From: an uncultured bacterium | Lineage (GTDB): Bacteria; Muiribacteriota; Ozemobacteria; Ozemobacterales; Ozemobacteraceae | Reading direction: 5' to 3' | NCBI GenBank assembly: GCA_937949615.1 | Contig: CALEDQ010000033.1 | Coordinates: 1 to 57,202, forward strand | DNA: 57,202 nucleotides | Shown here: positions 42,966-52,307 of the stretch, piece after piece | How the letters are laid out: every line of letters starts with the position of its first letter | Position numbering within the stretch: the first letter of the stretch is position 1 | Made by a program: the position numbers and the translations under genes | Notes under the pieces: generated by a model | Told to the model about the DNA's origin: nothing | Seen by the model: only the letters and a program-made list of their open reading frames with translations | The model's database searches: none

Positions 42966-44171
42966 TCATGTGGCGTTAACCAGTTTGAGCATCGGCATGA
43001 AAACTGCAAGAACGATACCACCGATTACGATACCCATGAACACGATAACGATCGGTTCGATGATCGAAGTCAGACCCTTAACGGCGGTGTCGACTTCTGT
43101 ATCGTAAAAGTCGGCGATCTTTGACAACATCTTGTCGAGTTCGCCTGTTTCTTCACCTACGGCGATCATCTGCACGACCATGGGCGGGAAAACCCCTGAG
43201 TTCTTCAGCGGGTCGGCGATCGATTCACCTTCTCTGATCGAGATACGGGTTTTATCAACCGCTTCGGCGATAACGACGTTACCGGCAGTCTGTGAGGTAA
43301 CTTCGAGAGCCTGCAGAATCGGAACGCCCGAGGCGATAAGAGTACCGAGGGTTCGGGTAAACTTGGCGACCGCAACCTTTCTCATCATCATGCCGATAGC
43401 CGGCATGCGCAGAATGTTGGTGTCAAAAATTCGTGCCCCGGTCTTGGTCTGGAAAAAGTTCCAGATAAGGATCGGAACCGCGACAATTGCCGGAAGAATG
43501 ATGAACCACCATGAGATCATGAAGTCAGAAGTGGCCAGCAGCATCTGTGTAACCATGGGCAGTTCGACGTTCATACCCATGAAGATTTCTTTGAACTGAG
43601 GCAGAACGAACATTACCAGTGCCAGAACAACGAGCGCGGCAATGCCGAATACGACGATCGGGTAGGTGAGTGCACCCTTAACCTTCGATTTAAGGCTTTC
43701 TGAACTTTCGAGGTAATCTGCAAGTCTTTCAAGAATCGAGTCAAGAATACCGCCGACTTCGCCGGCCTTAACCAGAGAACAGAACAGATCACTGAAAACC
43801 TTGGGGTGTTTTTCGAGAGCTTTCGAAAAGGTCATCCCGCCTTCAACATCAGATCTGATCTGGGTGATGATCTTTTTGAAAGTCGGATTTTCGGCCTGAG
43901 CCTGAAGAATGGTCAGACATCTTACCAGAGGCACGCCCGAACCGATCATGGTTGCAAACTGGCGTGCGAAGATACAGACCTCCTGAGATGAAACCCCGCG
44001 CTGCAGAAAGCTGAAAGATATCCCGCCGGAGCCTTTTTTTTCGGCAATACTGGTAACAAAGTAGCCCTTTTCGCGCAGTTTCGCGATACAGACTTCTTTG
44101 CTTTCGCCTTCCATTTCGGCAGAAACAATTTTGCCATCCCAGTTTCTGGCCTTATAGCTGAAGGTCGCCAT
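42966..44171 (-). CDS. pilC: Type IV pilus / type II secretion inner-membrane platform protein (PilC/GspF)
   Basis: A 401-residue platform protein with two repeats of the GspF domain (about 68-190 and 270-392) and three transmembrane segments (about 168-195, 215-240 and 370-393). Typical motifs include FARQFATMIGSGVPLVRCL in the first repeat and FTRTLGTLIASGVPILQAL in the second, with VGEETGELDKML. It anchors the pilus assembly machine and couples to the PilB ATPase, whose gene lies about 16 kb away. A strong AAGGAGGG precedes the ATG. It is a single-gene unit here. Confidence 0.95.
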   Translation of the reverse strand: MATFSYKARNWDGKIVSAEMEGESKEVCIAKLREKGYFVTSIAEKKGSGGISFSFLQRGVSSQEVCIFARQFATMIGSGVPLVRCLTILQAQAENPTFKKIITQIRSDVEGGMTFSKALEKHPKVFSDLFCSLVKAGEVGGILDSILERLADYLESSESLKSKVKGALTYPIVVFGIAALVVLALVMFVLPQFKEIFMGMNVELPMVTQMLLATSDFMISWWFIILPAIVAVPILIWNFFQTKTGARIFDTNILRMPAIGMMMRKVAVAKFTRTLGTLIASGVPILQALEVTSQTAGNVVIAEAVDKTRISIREGESIADPLKNSGVFPPMVVQMIAVGEETGELDKMLSKIADFYDTEVDTAVKGLTSIIEPIVIVFMGIVIGGIVLAVFMPMLKLVNAT

Positions 44172-44352
44172 TGTTAACCCTCCTTGAAAAATACATGTGC
44201 AACATCAGAAAACCGGGCAGGGTTACCCGGAAAACAATAAGCTTATTCTTCATGTTAGCATACTAAGCATCGGTTTTGTAGCGCAATTTTTTGAGTTTAA
44301 TCTGTAACTCTTAAATCTGGACATAAAATGGCTGATGCAGTAGCATATTGCC

Positions 44353-46596
44353 ATGAAAACTCTTGTATTCGCCGAGAAGCCTTCAGTCGGCAAAGATATC
44401 GGTCGCATTCTGGGCGCCACCAGACGGGGTGAAGGTTTCCTCGAAGGCAATGATTATATTGTCACCTGGGGATTCGGGCATCTTGTTGCACTCGGGCACC
44501 CGGAAGAACAGAACCCCGCCTGGAAAAAATGGAGCCTTGAAGCTCTGCCGATGCTGCCAAAAGAATGGAAGCTGATGGTGCTGCCGTCTTCGAAACAACA
44601 GTTCGACGGGGTTGCACGCCTATTCAACCGGTCCGATGTCGAAATGATTATTAATGCCGCTGACGCCGGCCGCGAAGGCGAGCTGATTTTTCGCCTCGTT
44701 TACCAGCATGCCGGCTGCAATAAGCCTTTTAAACGACTGTGGATTTCAAGTATGACTGATGAGGCAATCAAAAACGGCTTTGCAGACCTCAGGCCCGGTG
44801 AAAAATATGATCCGCTGGCAAAGGCTGCCGTCTGCCGCAGTCGAGCTGACTGGCTGGTGGGCATGAACTTTACGCGCGCTTACACCCGCAAGCTTAACAG
44901 TATGTTCACTGTGGGACGGGTTCAGACTCCGACTCTGGCGATGGTGGTCAGACGTCACCTCGAAATTCAGAACTTCGTGCCCAAAGATTACTGGGAAATC
45001 AGCGCCATCATGGAAGATTTCTCAGCATTGTGGTTTAACCCCGAAGCCGATGAATATCCCAGCCGCATCGACAGCCAGGAAAAGGCCGCTCAGCTGGCCG
45101 AGCGCCTCAAGGGTGTTCAGGCGACGGTTCAGAGTGCCAAAAAGACCGCCAAAAAACAGGCACCACCGTCATTGTATGATCTTACAACTCTGCAGCGCGA
45201 TGCCAACTCACGCTATTCGATGACTGCAGCAGACACTCTGGCCACTCTTCAGACCCTCTATGAAAAGAAGAAGGTTGTTACCTACCCGAGAACCGACAGC
45301 CGTTACCTTTCTGACGATATCTTTCCGACAATCGAAAAAAGGCTGGCGGCCCTGCCCGGAGAATATGACAGTTATCTCGACTACCTGCGAAAGAACCGGC
45401 CCAAAAAAGATAAAAAGGTTTTTGACAATGCGAAGGTCTCTGATCACCACGCCATAATTCCGACCGAAAAGAAGGTCGCTGATACCTCTGGCTGGACCAC
45501 CGCCGAAAAAAATGTTTATGATCTCGTTGTCAGGCGCTTTATTGCCGCTTTTTACCCTGATCATCAGTATCTTTCGACGACCATTATCATCAAGGCGGAT
45601 GGCGAGCAATTCAAGGCCACCGGCAAAGTGGTCACCGATGAAGGCTGGCGAATTCTTTACCCGAAAAAGCAGCAGAGCGAAAAGAACTCTGAAGCCACTG
45701 GTGAAGACGAAGAGAACGATCAGTCGCTTCCCGACCTGAAAAAGGGCGACACCAGAATTATCAATGATACCGCCCTGTTGACTCGCAAAACCAAGCCGCC
45801 GGCAGCTTATACCGAATCGACTCTGCTGCAGGCGATGGAAACCGCCGGCAAGCTTATTGAAAGCGAAGAATTGCGTGAGGCCATGAAAGACAGCGGCCTG
45901 GGCACACCTGCGACCCGTGCAGAAATTATCGAAAAGCTGATCAAAGTTGAATATATGCTGCGCGATAAAAAGAAGCTGATACCTACTCCGAAGGGTATAC
46001 AGCTGGTGACGCTCGCTGCCGCAGAAATTACCAGTCCCGAACTGACCGGCAGCTGGGAAAAGCGCCTTTCCGACATCTCGCGCGGCCGCGATAACGACGA
46101 TGATTTTATGCAGGGCATCACTGCTTTCGTCTGTGGTATCGTTGACCAGATAAAGTCTTCAGCCGCATTGCGGGCTGCGGCTCTGCCACGACAAACCTCA
46201 CCGGCCCGTGAAGCCGGCCCGGTTGCCGCCCCGGCTAAAGCCGATGTAAAAAGTGCCTCTGCCACAAATGCCAGGCCGACTGTGCAGCGCACGGTCATTG
46301 CAGCCTGCCCTGCCTGTCAGAAGGGTGGTATTATCGAAGGCAACCGCGGTTTTGGCTGCAACCGCTTCAAAGAAGGCTGCAACTACGTTGTCTGGAAGGA
46401 ATTTTATGGTAAAAAGCTTTCGCAGGCGGCGATCGACGCTCTGATTGCCGGTAAACCCACCCGCAGCATCAAAGGTTTCGTTCTTGCAGACGGTCGCACT
46501 GTCTCGGGTCGCCTGCAGATGAAAGAAGACCGCAGCGGCATCGAACTGGTCGTTGCCGAAGAAAAAGAGACAAAAAAGAAGAAGCAGGCTGATTGA
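44353..46596 (+). CDS. topB: DNA topoisomerase III
   Basis: A 747-residue type IA topoisomerase. The TOPRIM domain starts MKTLVFAEKPSVGKDIGRILG and carries the acidic residues of NAADAGREGELIFR (100-113). The catalytic tyrosine is Tyr311 in VVTYPRTDSRYLS. The C-terminal part has a four-cysteine zinc-binding module (CPACQKGG and GCNRFKEGC) after a Pro/Ala-rich linker, then a basic Lys tail. It relaxes or decatenates DNA through single-strand passage. No clear ribosome binding site precedes the ATG at 44353. The rhomboid gene begins directly after its stop. Confidence 0.95.
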   Translation: MKTLVFAEKPSVGKDIGRILGATRRGEGFLEGNDYIVTWGFGHLVALGHPEEQNPAWKKWSLEALPMLPKEWKLMVLPSSKQQFDGVARLFNRSDVEMIINAADAGREGELIFRLVYQHAGCNKPFKRLWISSMTDEAIKNGFADLRPGEKYDPLAKAAVCRSRADWLVGMNFTRAYTRKLNSMFTVGRVQTPTLAMVVRRHLEIQNFVPKDYWEISAIMEDFSALWFNPEADEYPSRIDSQEKAAQLAERLKGVQATVQSAKKTAKKQAPPSLYDLTTLQRDANSRYSMTAADTLATLQTLYEKKKVVTYPRTDSRYLSDDIFPTIEKRLAALPGEYDSYLDYLRKNRPKKDKKVFDNAKVSDHHAIIPTEKKVADTSGWTTAEKNVYDLVVRRFIAAFYPDHQYLSTTIIIKADGEQFKATGKVVTDEGWRILYPKKQQSEKNSEATGEDEENDQSLPDLKKGDTRIINDTALLTRKTKPPAAYTESTLLQAMETAGKLIESEELREAMKDSGLGTPATRAEIIEKLIKVEYMLRDKKKLIPTPKGIQLVTLAAAEITSPELTGSWEKRLSDISRGRDNDDDFMQGITAFVCGIVDQIKSSAALRAAALPRQTSPAREAGPVAAPAKADVKSASATNARPTVQRTVIAACPACQKGGIIEGNRGFGCNRFKEGCNYVVWKEFYGKKLSQAAIDALIAGKPTRSIKGFVLADGRTVSGRLQMKEDRSGIELVVAEEKETKKKKQAD

Positions 46597-48801
46597 ATGG
46601 ATCTGGCTTATCGTTTTTTAATCTATATTCTCATCGCCAATGTTGGCTACATGATCTTTTCTCTTTATCGCAAAGGGTTTAAGCATTATTCCGGCTATAT
46701 TTCGCAGCTGTTTTTTCTGCTCTGCCTGATGATAACCATGATTGCCCGCGATGTGAGCGGTGGAATCGCCCTCGGGGTCTCTCTGAGCGGAATCGTGCTC
46801 CTGGTTCTCGCGCCGATCTACCTGCAGCGCCAGATCGATGCACTGATGGCCGAGAACCGTATTTCTGAAATCGAACCATATGCCCGCTGGAAAGCCAATC
46901 TGGCCTGGAGCGAACTCAATGCCCACATGCACGAAATCGCCCGTCTGGCCGGCGAATATGCCGACGACGCTCTAAAATTGCGCTCGGAAATCAGGGCACT
47001 GTTGAACCGTGGTGAGCCATACGATTCAATGACGAGAATTTTTCTCGGCCTCCTTCATTTCAATAACCGGAATTTTGAGGGCCTGATTATCGATCTGCAC
47101 GATGAAAACAAAAAAATGTCAGAACACTCATTTGAAGAGATTCTCTATCTGGTGCGGGCATATCTTGAAACCGGCAGATATGAAGAGGCTCTGGCTGCCC
47201 AACTGGCCCTGGAAGAAAGAACCGGTGACCCGGACGATGAAACCCCCGAGAAGCAGGCAAATCTGGTTATCAGTCGCATGATTTTTCTCGCTTTTTTCGG
47301 CTGGCTGCATGAATTCGACCAGCTGATGGATTCCAGAGAAGCAGGTGTCGATCGACTGCCTCAGCAGCTTCGCAGTTTCTGGCATGGCGTCTGCCAGTTC
47401 AATGCCGGCAATTTTTCCGATGGCGAAAAGGAAATGGCGGCCGTCATGAAGGAACTTGGCGATTTTGAGAAGGCCGAGACAGAAGAGGATGTTGAATTTG
47501 CTGAAGATACCATGCTGCCATTCATGCGCAAAAGATTCTTTTCTCTTGTCGAAAACAGAGAATTCTTCGCGCAGCGTATTCTTCCTCGCCTGAAAGAATT
47601 ACATGCCGCCCATGCTGAAGAACTGGCCGGATTGATTGAAAAACAGGCCGAAGCGCTGCCTCCTGAATTGTCTGAAGGAGCTTCCAGTCTGCTTGGTTGG
47701 GTGACTATGGTTGTTTCTGCTGCGTTGATGATGATTTTCAATGTCGATGACGTTGTCGATCTTATTAAGATCGGTGCCAACAGTGACTTTCTTGTTAAAA
47801 ATGGTGAATATTTCAGGTTGTTTACCTATCAGTTCGTGCATATTGGCTGGCTTCACCTGATAATGAATCTTGTTGCTCTGAAATTCTTTGGGCCGCCAGT
47901 TGAAACTATCGCTGGCTGGCCGATTTTTCTTGGAATCTACTTTTTTTCCGGTATTGCCGGCGGGGCAGCGGCAGTCTATTATGGTCAGCCACTTTCGGCC
48001 GGAGCCTCTGGAGCAGTTCTTGGGCTGCTTGCCGCCGCGATTGTTTTTGAGTTTTTCAAAGCCAAAGGCTACGAATGTCTGACCCGGCAGCATAATTTTT
48101 CGACCCTGATATTCATTCTCATAATCAATCTGATTATTGGTGCCGTTGAACAGGTTGTCGACAGCAGTGCTCATATCGGTGGACTTCTCGGTGGGGCTTT
48201 TATCGCCATGTTACTGCTGCCGGTTCTGAAATCGCAATTTCTCAGACGGCTGACCGGGTTTGTTTCAGTCTGGGCCTGTATTTTTATTGCTCTGTTGAGC
48301 TTTTATCAGATTTATTCATTGTCTGGCACAGGGTTTTACCCGGAAACCATCCAGAAAACCTGGAAATATAAAAATGCCGCCACCGGGCTCGAATTCGTAT
48401 TGCCCGCTTCCTGGAAGCCTGAACCCGGCACTGAAACTGTCAACGGTATCGAATTCAGAGGGCCATTCAGAGAAGGCCTGGGCTTGTTTCTGGTAGCTGG
48501 TGAAGAGTCGCACGAATCGGTGGTAAACGAGTTTGTCACCAGAAATACCCGTGAAATAGAGCAGACTGCTGAATTACTTCTCAAGAAACGCAAGGGCCCG
48601 GAAAAGAAAGTCGACGGTGAACGGGAATATCATCGCATTGCCTGGCAGTTGGAAACCTCGGGCGGTCCGCGTTCGGTCGTTGATTATCTGGTTTTTTACG
48701 GCCCGTTGTTCTGCCATTTCAGGTTCTCCCTCGGCACCGATAACGATCAGGCCTACGAAAAAATCATGTCGCAGGCAGTGAGTTCATTTTATGTCCGATG
48801 A
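46597..48801 (+). CDS. Multidomain rhomboid-family intramembrane protease
   Basis: A 734-residue protein. Residues 1-78 hold two or three transmembrane helices; 85-360 is a helical, TPR-like cytoplasmic part (AYLETGRYEEALAAQLALEE is a clear repeat unit). Residues 365-570 are a rhomboid domain with the oxyanion HxxxN (His420, Asn424), the nucleophile Ser471 in GASG and the catalytic His526. The C-terminal 150 residues form a separate alpha/beta domain (ATGLEFVLPASWKPE onward) like small PsbP/DUF1795 modules. It should cleave membrane proteins in their transmembrane segment; the added domains may pick substrates. It follows topB with no gap. Confidence 0.88.
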   Translation: MDLAYRFLIYILIANVGYMIFSLYRKGFKHYSGYISQLFFLLCLMITMIARDVSGGIALGVSLSGIVLLVLAPIYLQRQIDALMAENRISEIEPYARWKANLAWSELNAHMHEIARLAGEYADDALKLRSEIRALLNRGEPYDSMTRIFLGLLHFNNRNFEGLIIDLHDENKKMSEHSFEEILYLVRAYLETGRYEEALAAQLALEERTGDPDDETPEKQANLVISRMIFLAFFGWLHEFDQLMDSREAGVDRLPQQLRSFWHGVCQFNAGNFSDGEKEMAAVMKELGDFEKAETEEDVEFAEDTMLPFMRKRFFSLVENREFFAQRILPRLKELHAAHAEELAGLIEKQAEALPPELSEGASSLLGWVTMVVSAALMMIFNVDDVVDLIKIGANSDFLVKNGEYFRLFTYQFVHIGWLHLIMNLVALKFFGPPVETIAGWPIFLGIYFFSGIAGGAAAVYYGQPLSAGASGAVLGLLAAAIVFEFFKAKGYECLTRQHNFSTLIFILIINLIIGAVEQVVDSSAHIGGLLGGAFIAMLLLPVLKSQFLRRLTGFVSVWACIFIALLSFYQIYSLSGTGFYPETIQKTWKYKNAATGLEFVLPASWKPEPGTETVNGIEFRGPFREGLGLFLVAGEESHESVVNEFVTRNTREIEQTAELLLKKRKGPEKKVDGEREYHRIAWQLETSGGPRSVVDYLVFYGPLFCHFRFSLGTDNDQAYEKIMSQAVSSFYVR

Positions 48802-48894
48802 TCTGTACACGCTTTCATTAGGCGATTAATCAAGCAAAACGCAAAAATTTCGATTTATTTACTTCCCATCGGCTTAACAACTTTTTTTTACCTC

Positions 48895-48923
48895 TTGAAA
48901 TTGTGCACCGAAAGTATTATACA
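48895..48923 (+). promoter_or_regulatory. Predicted promoter of the LysM protein gene
   Basis: TTGAAA (48895-48900), a 17-base spacer and TATACA (48918-48923), 42 bases before the ATG at 48965. Confidence 0.5.
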
Positions 48924-48964
48924 TTGCATCTGTGATCTAATTCTTACAGGGGGCTTTTATCGCA

Positions 48965-49636
48965 ATGAGAAAAAATTTGATCCTTGTTGTCATCATGACC
49001 ATGCTTGCTATGCCGACAGGCGCTTTTGCCAAGGGTGACTGGTGGAAACCCGGTTCCTGGTTCAGCAAAAAGAGCCGCTCAACTACCGTAACCGGTATCG
49101 TTGATTCAGTGGCTGAAGGCAAAGTAATGTTCAAAACTCTTGATGGTCAGAATCTGATGCTGGTTGGCGAACAGGCTGAAAAGCTTGGTGAAAACAGAAG
49201 CGTCAAGATCAGAGTATTTGGTAACGTTTTCAAACCCGACCAGAAGTATCCGACCGGCGCTGTTCAGGTAAGAAGCTTCAAGGTTCTCGAACAGGCTCCG
49301 GCTGCGGCTGAACCCGTTGTTGAACCGGTTGCAGCTGAACCCGAACCCTATGTTGAACCAGAACCCGTTGCCGAACCCGTAGTTGAAGAACCGCAGGCTG
49401 AACCGGCACCGGTTGCTGACACTGAAACCTACGATGAAGAACCGGTTGCTGATCATGAAGACGCAGCTGCCGCCACCACCGAAGAAAAGACTTATGTTGT
49501 TAAGTCTGGCGACACTCTTGGCAAAATCAGCAAATCTGTATATGGCACTTCTGGCGAATGGAAAAAGATTGCCGAACATAACGGCATCACCAATCCCAAA
49601 CTCCTCAAAGTCGGCATGACCCTCAGAATTCCTTGA
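48965..49636 (+). CDS. Secreted LysM-domain protein
   Basis: A 223-residue protein with a signal peptide (1-22, cleaved after GAFA), a small beta-rich N-terminal part (about 40-105), a low-complexity Pro/Glu/Val/Ala segment (110-170) made of repeated VEPEPVAEP-type units, and one C-terminal LysM domain (about 178-222; YVVKSGDTLGKISKSVYG) that binds peptidoglycan. It is likely periplasmic or surface-exposed and attached to the cell wall. It has a promoter-like sequence and a strong terminator, so it is transcribed alone. Confidence 0.9.
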   Translation: MRKNLILVVIMTMLAMPTGAFAKGDWWKPGSWFSKKSRSTTVTGIVDSVAEGKVMFKTLDGQNLMLVGEQAEKLGENRSVKIRVFGNVFKPDQKYPTGAVQVRSFKVLEQAPAAAEPVVEPVAAEPEPYVEPEPVAEPVVEEPQAEPAPVADTETYDEEPVADHEDAAAATTEEKTYVVKSGDTLGKISKSVYGTSGEWKKIAEHNGITNPKLLKVGMTLRIP

Positions 49637-49646
49637 TTTTAAGCCG

Positions 49647-49684
49647 GGCAGCATTCTGATCAGCTATCAGAATGCTGCCTTTTT
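49647..49684 (+). terminator. Intrinsic terminator
   Basis: GGCAGCATTCTGAT (49647-49660) pairs perfectly with 49666-49679 around a five-base loop, followed by five Ts, just after the LysM gene. Confidence 0.9.
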
Positions 49685-49775
49685 AATTTCTGCAGGATAA
49701 AATGCTGGAAAAGATTCTCAGGGTATGATAGTCTGCTCTGCAGCAAACTTGTCTGCCCAACAGGAGGAAATCATA

Positions 49776-49952
49776 ATGAAAAACGTCGAAATGAACATCG
49801 AAGGCAATATTCTCACCATCAAAGTTGATCTTTCCAAGGAATTTGGTATGTCTTCTTCTGGAAAATCACTCATTATCGCAACGACCGAAGGCAATTACGC
49901 TATTCCAGGTCGCGATGAAAAAGTTGGTCTCAACGTTTACCGCAAAAAGTAA
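49776..49952 (+). CDS. Small conserved protein of unknown function
   Basis: A 58-residue protein. AGGAGGAAA lies 5 bases before the ATG at 49776, so the upstream frame from 49725 is not used. The sequence (MKNVEMNIEGNILTI, then SSSGKSLIIATTEGNYAIPG and GLNVYRKK) matches a small hypothetical family I remember from diverse bacteria, probably a compact beta fold. No function is known. A hairpin at 49982-50003 may end the transcript. Confidence 0.8.
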   Translation: MKNVEMNIEGNILTIKVDLSKEFGMSSSGKSLIIATTEGNYAIPGRDEKVGLNVYRKK

Positions 49953-50642
49953 GTGTTGACCTCTTTGATCGATTCTTATCGGCGCCTCTTTTTTCAGAGG
50001 CGCTTTCTTGTTTTTCTGCTCTTATGGCTGGTTTGCCAGGGCTCTCCCATATTTTCCGCCGGGAGTCATGCCGAAAAATTTTCAGACGCCGGCGGCAGCG
50101 GAGCTGTGCCGTACAATTTTCGTATTATCGATGGCCGGCTTATGGCGGGCGGTTACCTTTTTAACCCCGTTAAAAAAAGTAACGACGATGCCAGGGTAAG
50201 AGATTACCTGCGGTTTCTCCGGGCAAAAGGCGCTAATTCAGTTATTCTTCTGCACGTTCCTCTTAAGGATTCGTTCACTGACCGCCTTGCCACCCTGTGT
50301 CAGCAGGAAAACATGCCGCTGGTAAAGATGCGCATGAATTCCGAGCAGGTGCCTGATATGGCCCAGACTGAAAACCTGATGCAGCTTATCGCTTCAGGTA
50401 CATACGTTCATTGTATGTGGGGGTGTGATCGCACCGGTGCTGTTATCGCCAGATATCTGCGGCATAGACATAATTACACCGGCAGGCAGGCATTTGACGC
50501 CATTATTGGTGGCGGGACCCACGCCGGCCCACTTGGTGGCTTCAAGAGAACTCCTGCTAATCTGAACCTTCTTCTTTATTTCTGGCCTGAAGTTGCATCT
50601 GAAGCCCCGGAAATTCTGGCAGAATATCAAAAGAAGCGCTGA
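49953..50642 (+). CDS. Membrane-anchored or secreted protein-tyrosine-like phosphatase
   Basis: A 229-residue protein with an N-terminal signal or anchor helix (about 17-37) and a dual-specificity-type phosphatase domain. The active-site loop is HC-x5-RT: His153, Cys154 and Arg160-Thr161 (HCMWGCDRT). The start used is a GTG directly after the preceding stop codon; it lacks a ribosome binding site and a terminator-like hairpin lies within its first 17 codons, so a different start or regulated read-through is possible. It may dephosphorylate a protein, lipid or inositol phosphate outside the cytoplasm. Confidence 0.78.
   Translation: MLTSLIDSYRRLFFQRRFLVFLLLWLVCQGSPIFSAGSHAEKFSDAGGSGAVPYNFRIIDGRLMAGGYLFNPVKKSNDDARVRDYLRFLRAKGANSVILLHVPLKDSFTDRLATLCQQENMPLVKMRMNSEQVPDMAQTENLMQLIASGTYVHCMWGCDRTGAVIARYLRHRHNYTGRQAFDAIIGGGTHAGPLGGFKRTPANLNLLLYFWPEVASEAPEILAEYQKKR
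49982..50015 (+). terminator. Terminator-like hairpin inside the phosphatase 5' end
   Basis: GCGCCTCT (49982-49989) pairs with AGAGGCGC (49996-50003), followed by a T-rich stretch. It lies just after the 58-residue gene but within the 5' coding part of the phosphatase gene. Confidence 0.6.
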
Positions 50643-52307
50643 TCAGCCCTTTTCTTCGGGCTCATCTTCAGCCTCAACTTCTTCTTCGATCTCATACTCG
50701 ACTTCTTCAATTTCCACTTCCTCTTCCACTTCAACTTCCTCTTCTTCTACGATTTCTTCTATAACTTCTTCAACTGTTTCTGTGGTTTCATCTGCCTCTT
50801 CTTCAACCTCAACGATTTCGACGTCGTCTGTTGCTGTTTCTTCCTCATCTTCTTCGATCAGAATCTCTTCGATGATTTCTTCTACTTCATCCGATGATTC
50901 CTGCTCACCAGTCTCTTCTTCAACTGCACCTGAATCGTTGTCTTCGAGAAGTTCTGAATCTTCACCCTCGAGTTCGTAGATTTCTTCTTCGTCATCTTCA
51001 GAATTTTCGATTTCTTGTTCAACAGGTGTTTCAACCGGTTTTTCACTCTGTCTGCCTGTTTCAGCTGCAGAAGTTGAAGGCTCGGCCGGGGCAGAGACAT
51101 TCTCTTCCGACGCTGACTGCTGCTTGCCCTTTCCCTTGCCGAAAGGTAGTTTCTTTAACAGCTCTCTGGCCTTTTCGCTTATTGCCTGAAGCTTCGCTTT
51201 GAAGCCAGATACCGGCGGCATGCCCTCTGATGAAGCTGTCTGGGCATTTTGCCCGGCATCTTTCGCAGGGGTTTCTTCGCTCTCAAGCTGTGCTGCAGCT
51301 GCCGCTGCCTTTCGCTTTTTGATCAGATGTGCCACCCCGCCAGCAAGGCCGGCAATTACCAGCAGCAGAGGAATGGCCAGTCCTTTCAGAGTCATTGTCC
51401 AATAAAGGCTTGAGGCGCCTGCTGGTGGATTTTTTGCTTTCAGAGCGATGTCTAGCGATTTTTTTGCCTGTATAAGATTTGGTTTTTTGCTGTTATAGTA
51501 AAACAAAGCCATGGCGTAATGACCCAGCGGGTCATTGCCTTCGCTTTCAAGAAGCTGCCTGGCAAAGCGCTGGGCACTCATGTAGTTTGGCTTTGCCGAG
51601 TTGATTTCGGCTTCTATCTGAAACCTCAGACCTTCAACGGTTTCGCCGGCTTCGGGGTTCTCGGAGAAAAGATTTTTCAACTCCTGCCATTGCGCTTTTT
51701 TCTGCAGGCCTGTTGCGGTTACCATTATTGAATCGAATTTTGCAACCGGCTTCTCTTCTTCGGCCGGCTTTTCTTCGCTTTCATAGCCATTGACATAAAG
51801 ATCAAAAACGTCTCTGGTAAAAGCAGCTTCTGAGGCAATTTTAGTGTCGAGCATCGTAAATACCGGGTTTCCGGCAAGGGTTTTTGCTGCTTTGACTACC
51901 CAGGTTGGCTGCTCTGACTGCTGCGGCTTTGCCGCAGTGGTATTCTGAGTGCCGGGTGCAATTGATCTGCTGGCAGAGGCAAGCGCCAGTGAGTGGGTGG
52001 CGACTTTTGCTTTTGGCCGGCTGAGAGTCTCGACAATCTTTCTGGTCGTTTTAACAATCGGGTTGGCTGTTGTTTCTTTGGCTTTTTCAACCAGTTTGCG
52101 AATTTCATATGGCCTGGCGGGAGGGGGCAGGGGAACAGGATCGGTTGCCAGGCTTTCTGGCGCCGGTCTTATTCTGATTTCATCAACCGGGTAGTTGACT
52201 TCGGGCGATGGCAGATCGCGCAAGATATCTTCAGGGTCGGCGGCCTGGAGCGCGGTAGCCATAAAAAGTAATATGGCTATGGTTAAGAGAAAAAACGCCT
52301 TTTTCAA
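50643..52307 (-). CDS. Membrane protein with TPR-like region and long acidic tail
   Basis: A 554-residue protein. A signal peptide (1-22), a Pro-rich part, a helical TPR-like region (about 190-300, with the LGHYAMALFYYNSKKPNLIQAKKSLDIAL unit) and one transmembrane helix (about 308-330) are followed by a cytoplasmic part. About the last 125 residues are almost entirely Glu and Asp with Val/Ile interruptions. The DNA there is a low-complexity CTT-rich tract. The start is a TTG overlapping the rnhA stop as TTGA; it gives a good signal peptide (MKKAFFLL). No family is recognised. The acidic tail could bind cations or basic proteins. Confidence 0.7.
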   Translation of the reverse strand: MKKAFFLLTIAILLFMATALQAADPEDILRDLPSPEVNYPVDEIRIRPAPESLATDPVPLPPPARPYEIRKLVEKAKETTANPIVKTTRKIVETLSRPKAKVATHSLALASASRSIAPGTQNTTAAKPQQSEQPTWVVKAAKTLAGNPVFTMLDTKIASEAAFTRDVFDLYVNGYESEEKPAEEEKPVAKFDSIMVTATGLQKKAQWQELKNLFSENPEAGETVEGLRFQIEAEINSAKPNYMSAQRFARQLLESEGNDPLGHYAMALFYYNSKKPNLIQAKKSLDIALKAKNPPAGASSLYWTMTLKGLAIPLLLVIAGLAGGVAHLIKKRKAAAAAAQLESEETPAKDAGQNAQTASSEGMPPVSGFKAKLQAISEKARELLKKLPFGKGKGKQQSASEENVSAPAEPSTSAAETGRQSEKPVETPVEQEIENSEDDEEEIYELEGEDSELLEDNDSGAVEEETGEQESSDEVEEIIEEILIEEDEEETATDDVEIVEVEEEADETTETVEEVIEEIVEEEEVEVEEEVEIEEVEYEIEEEVEAEDEPEEKG

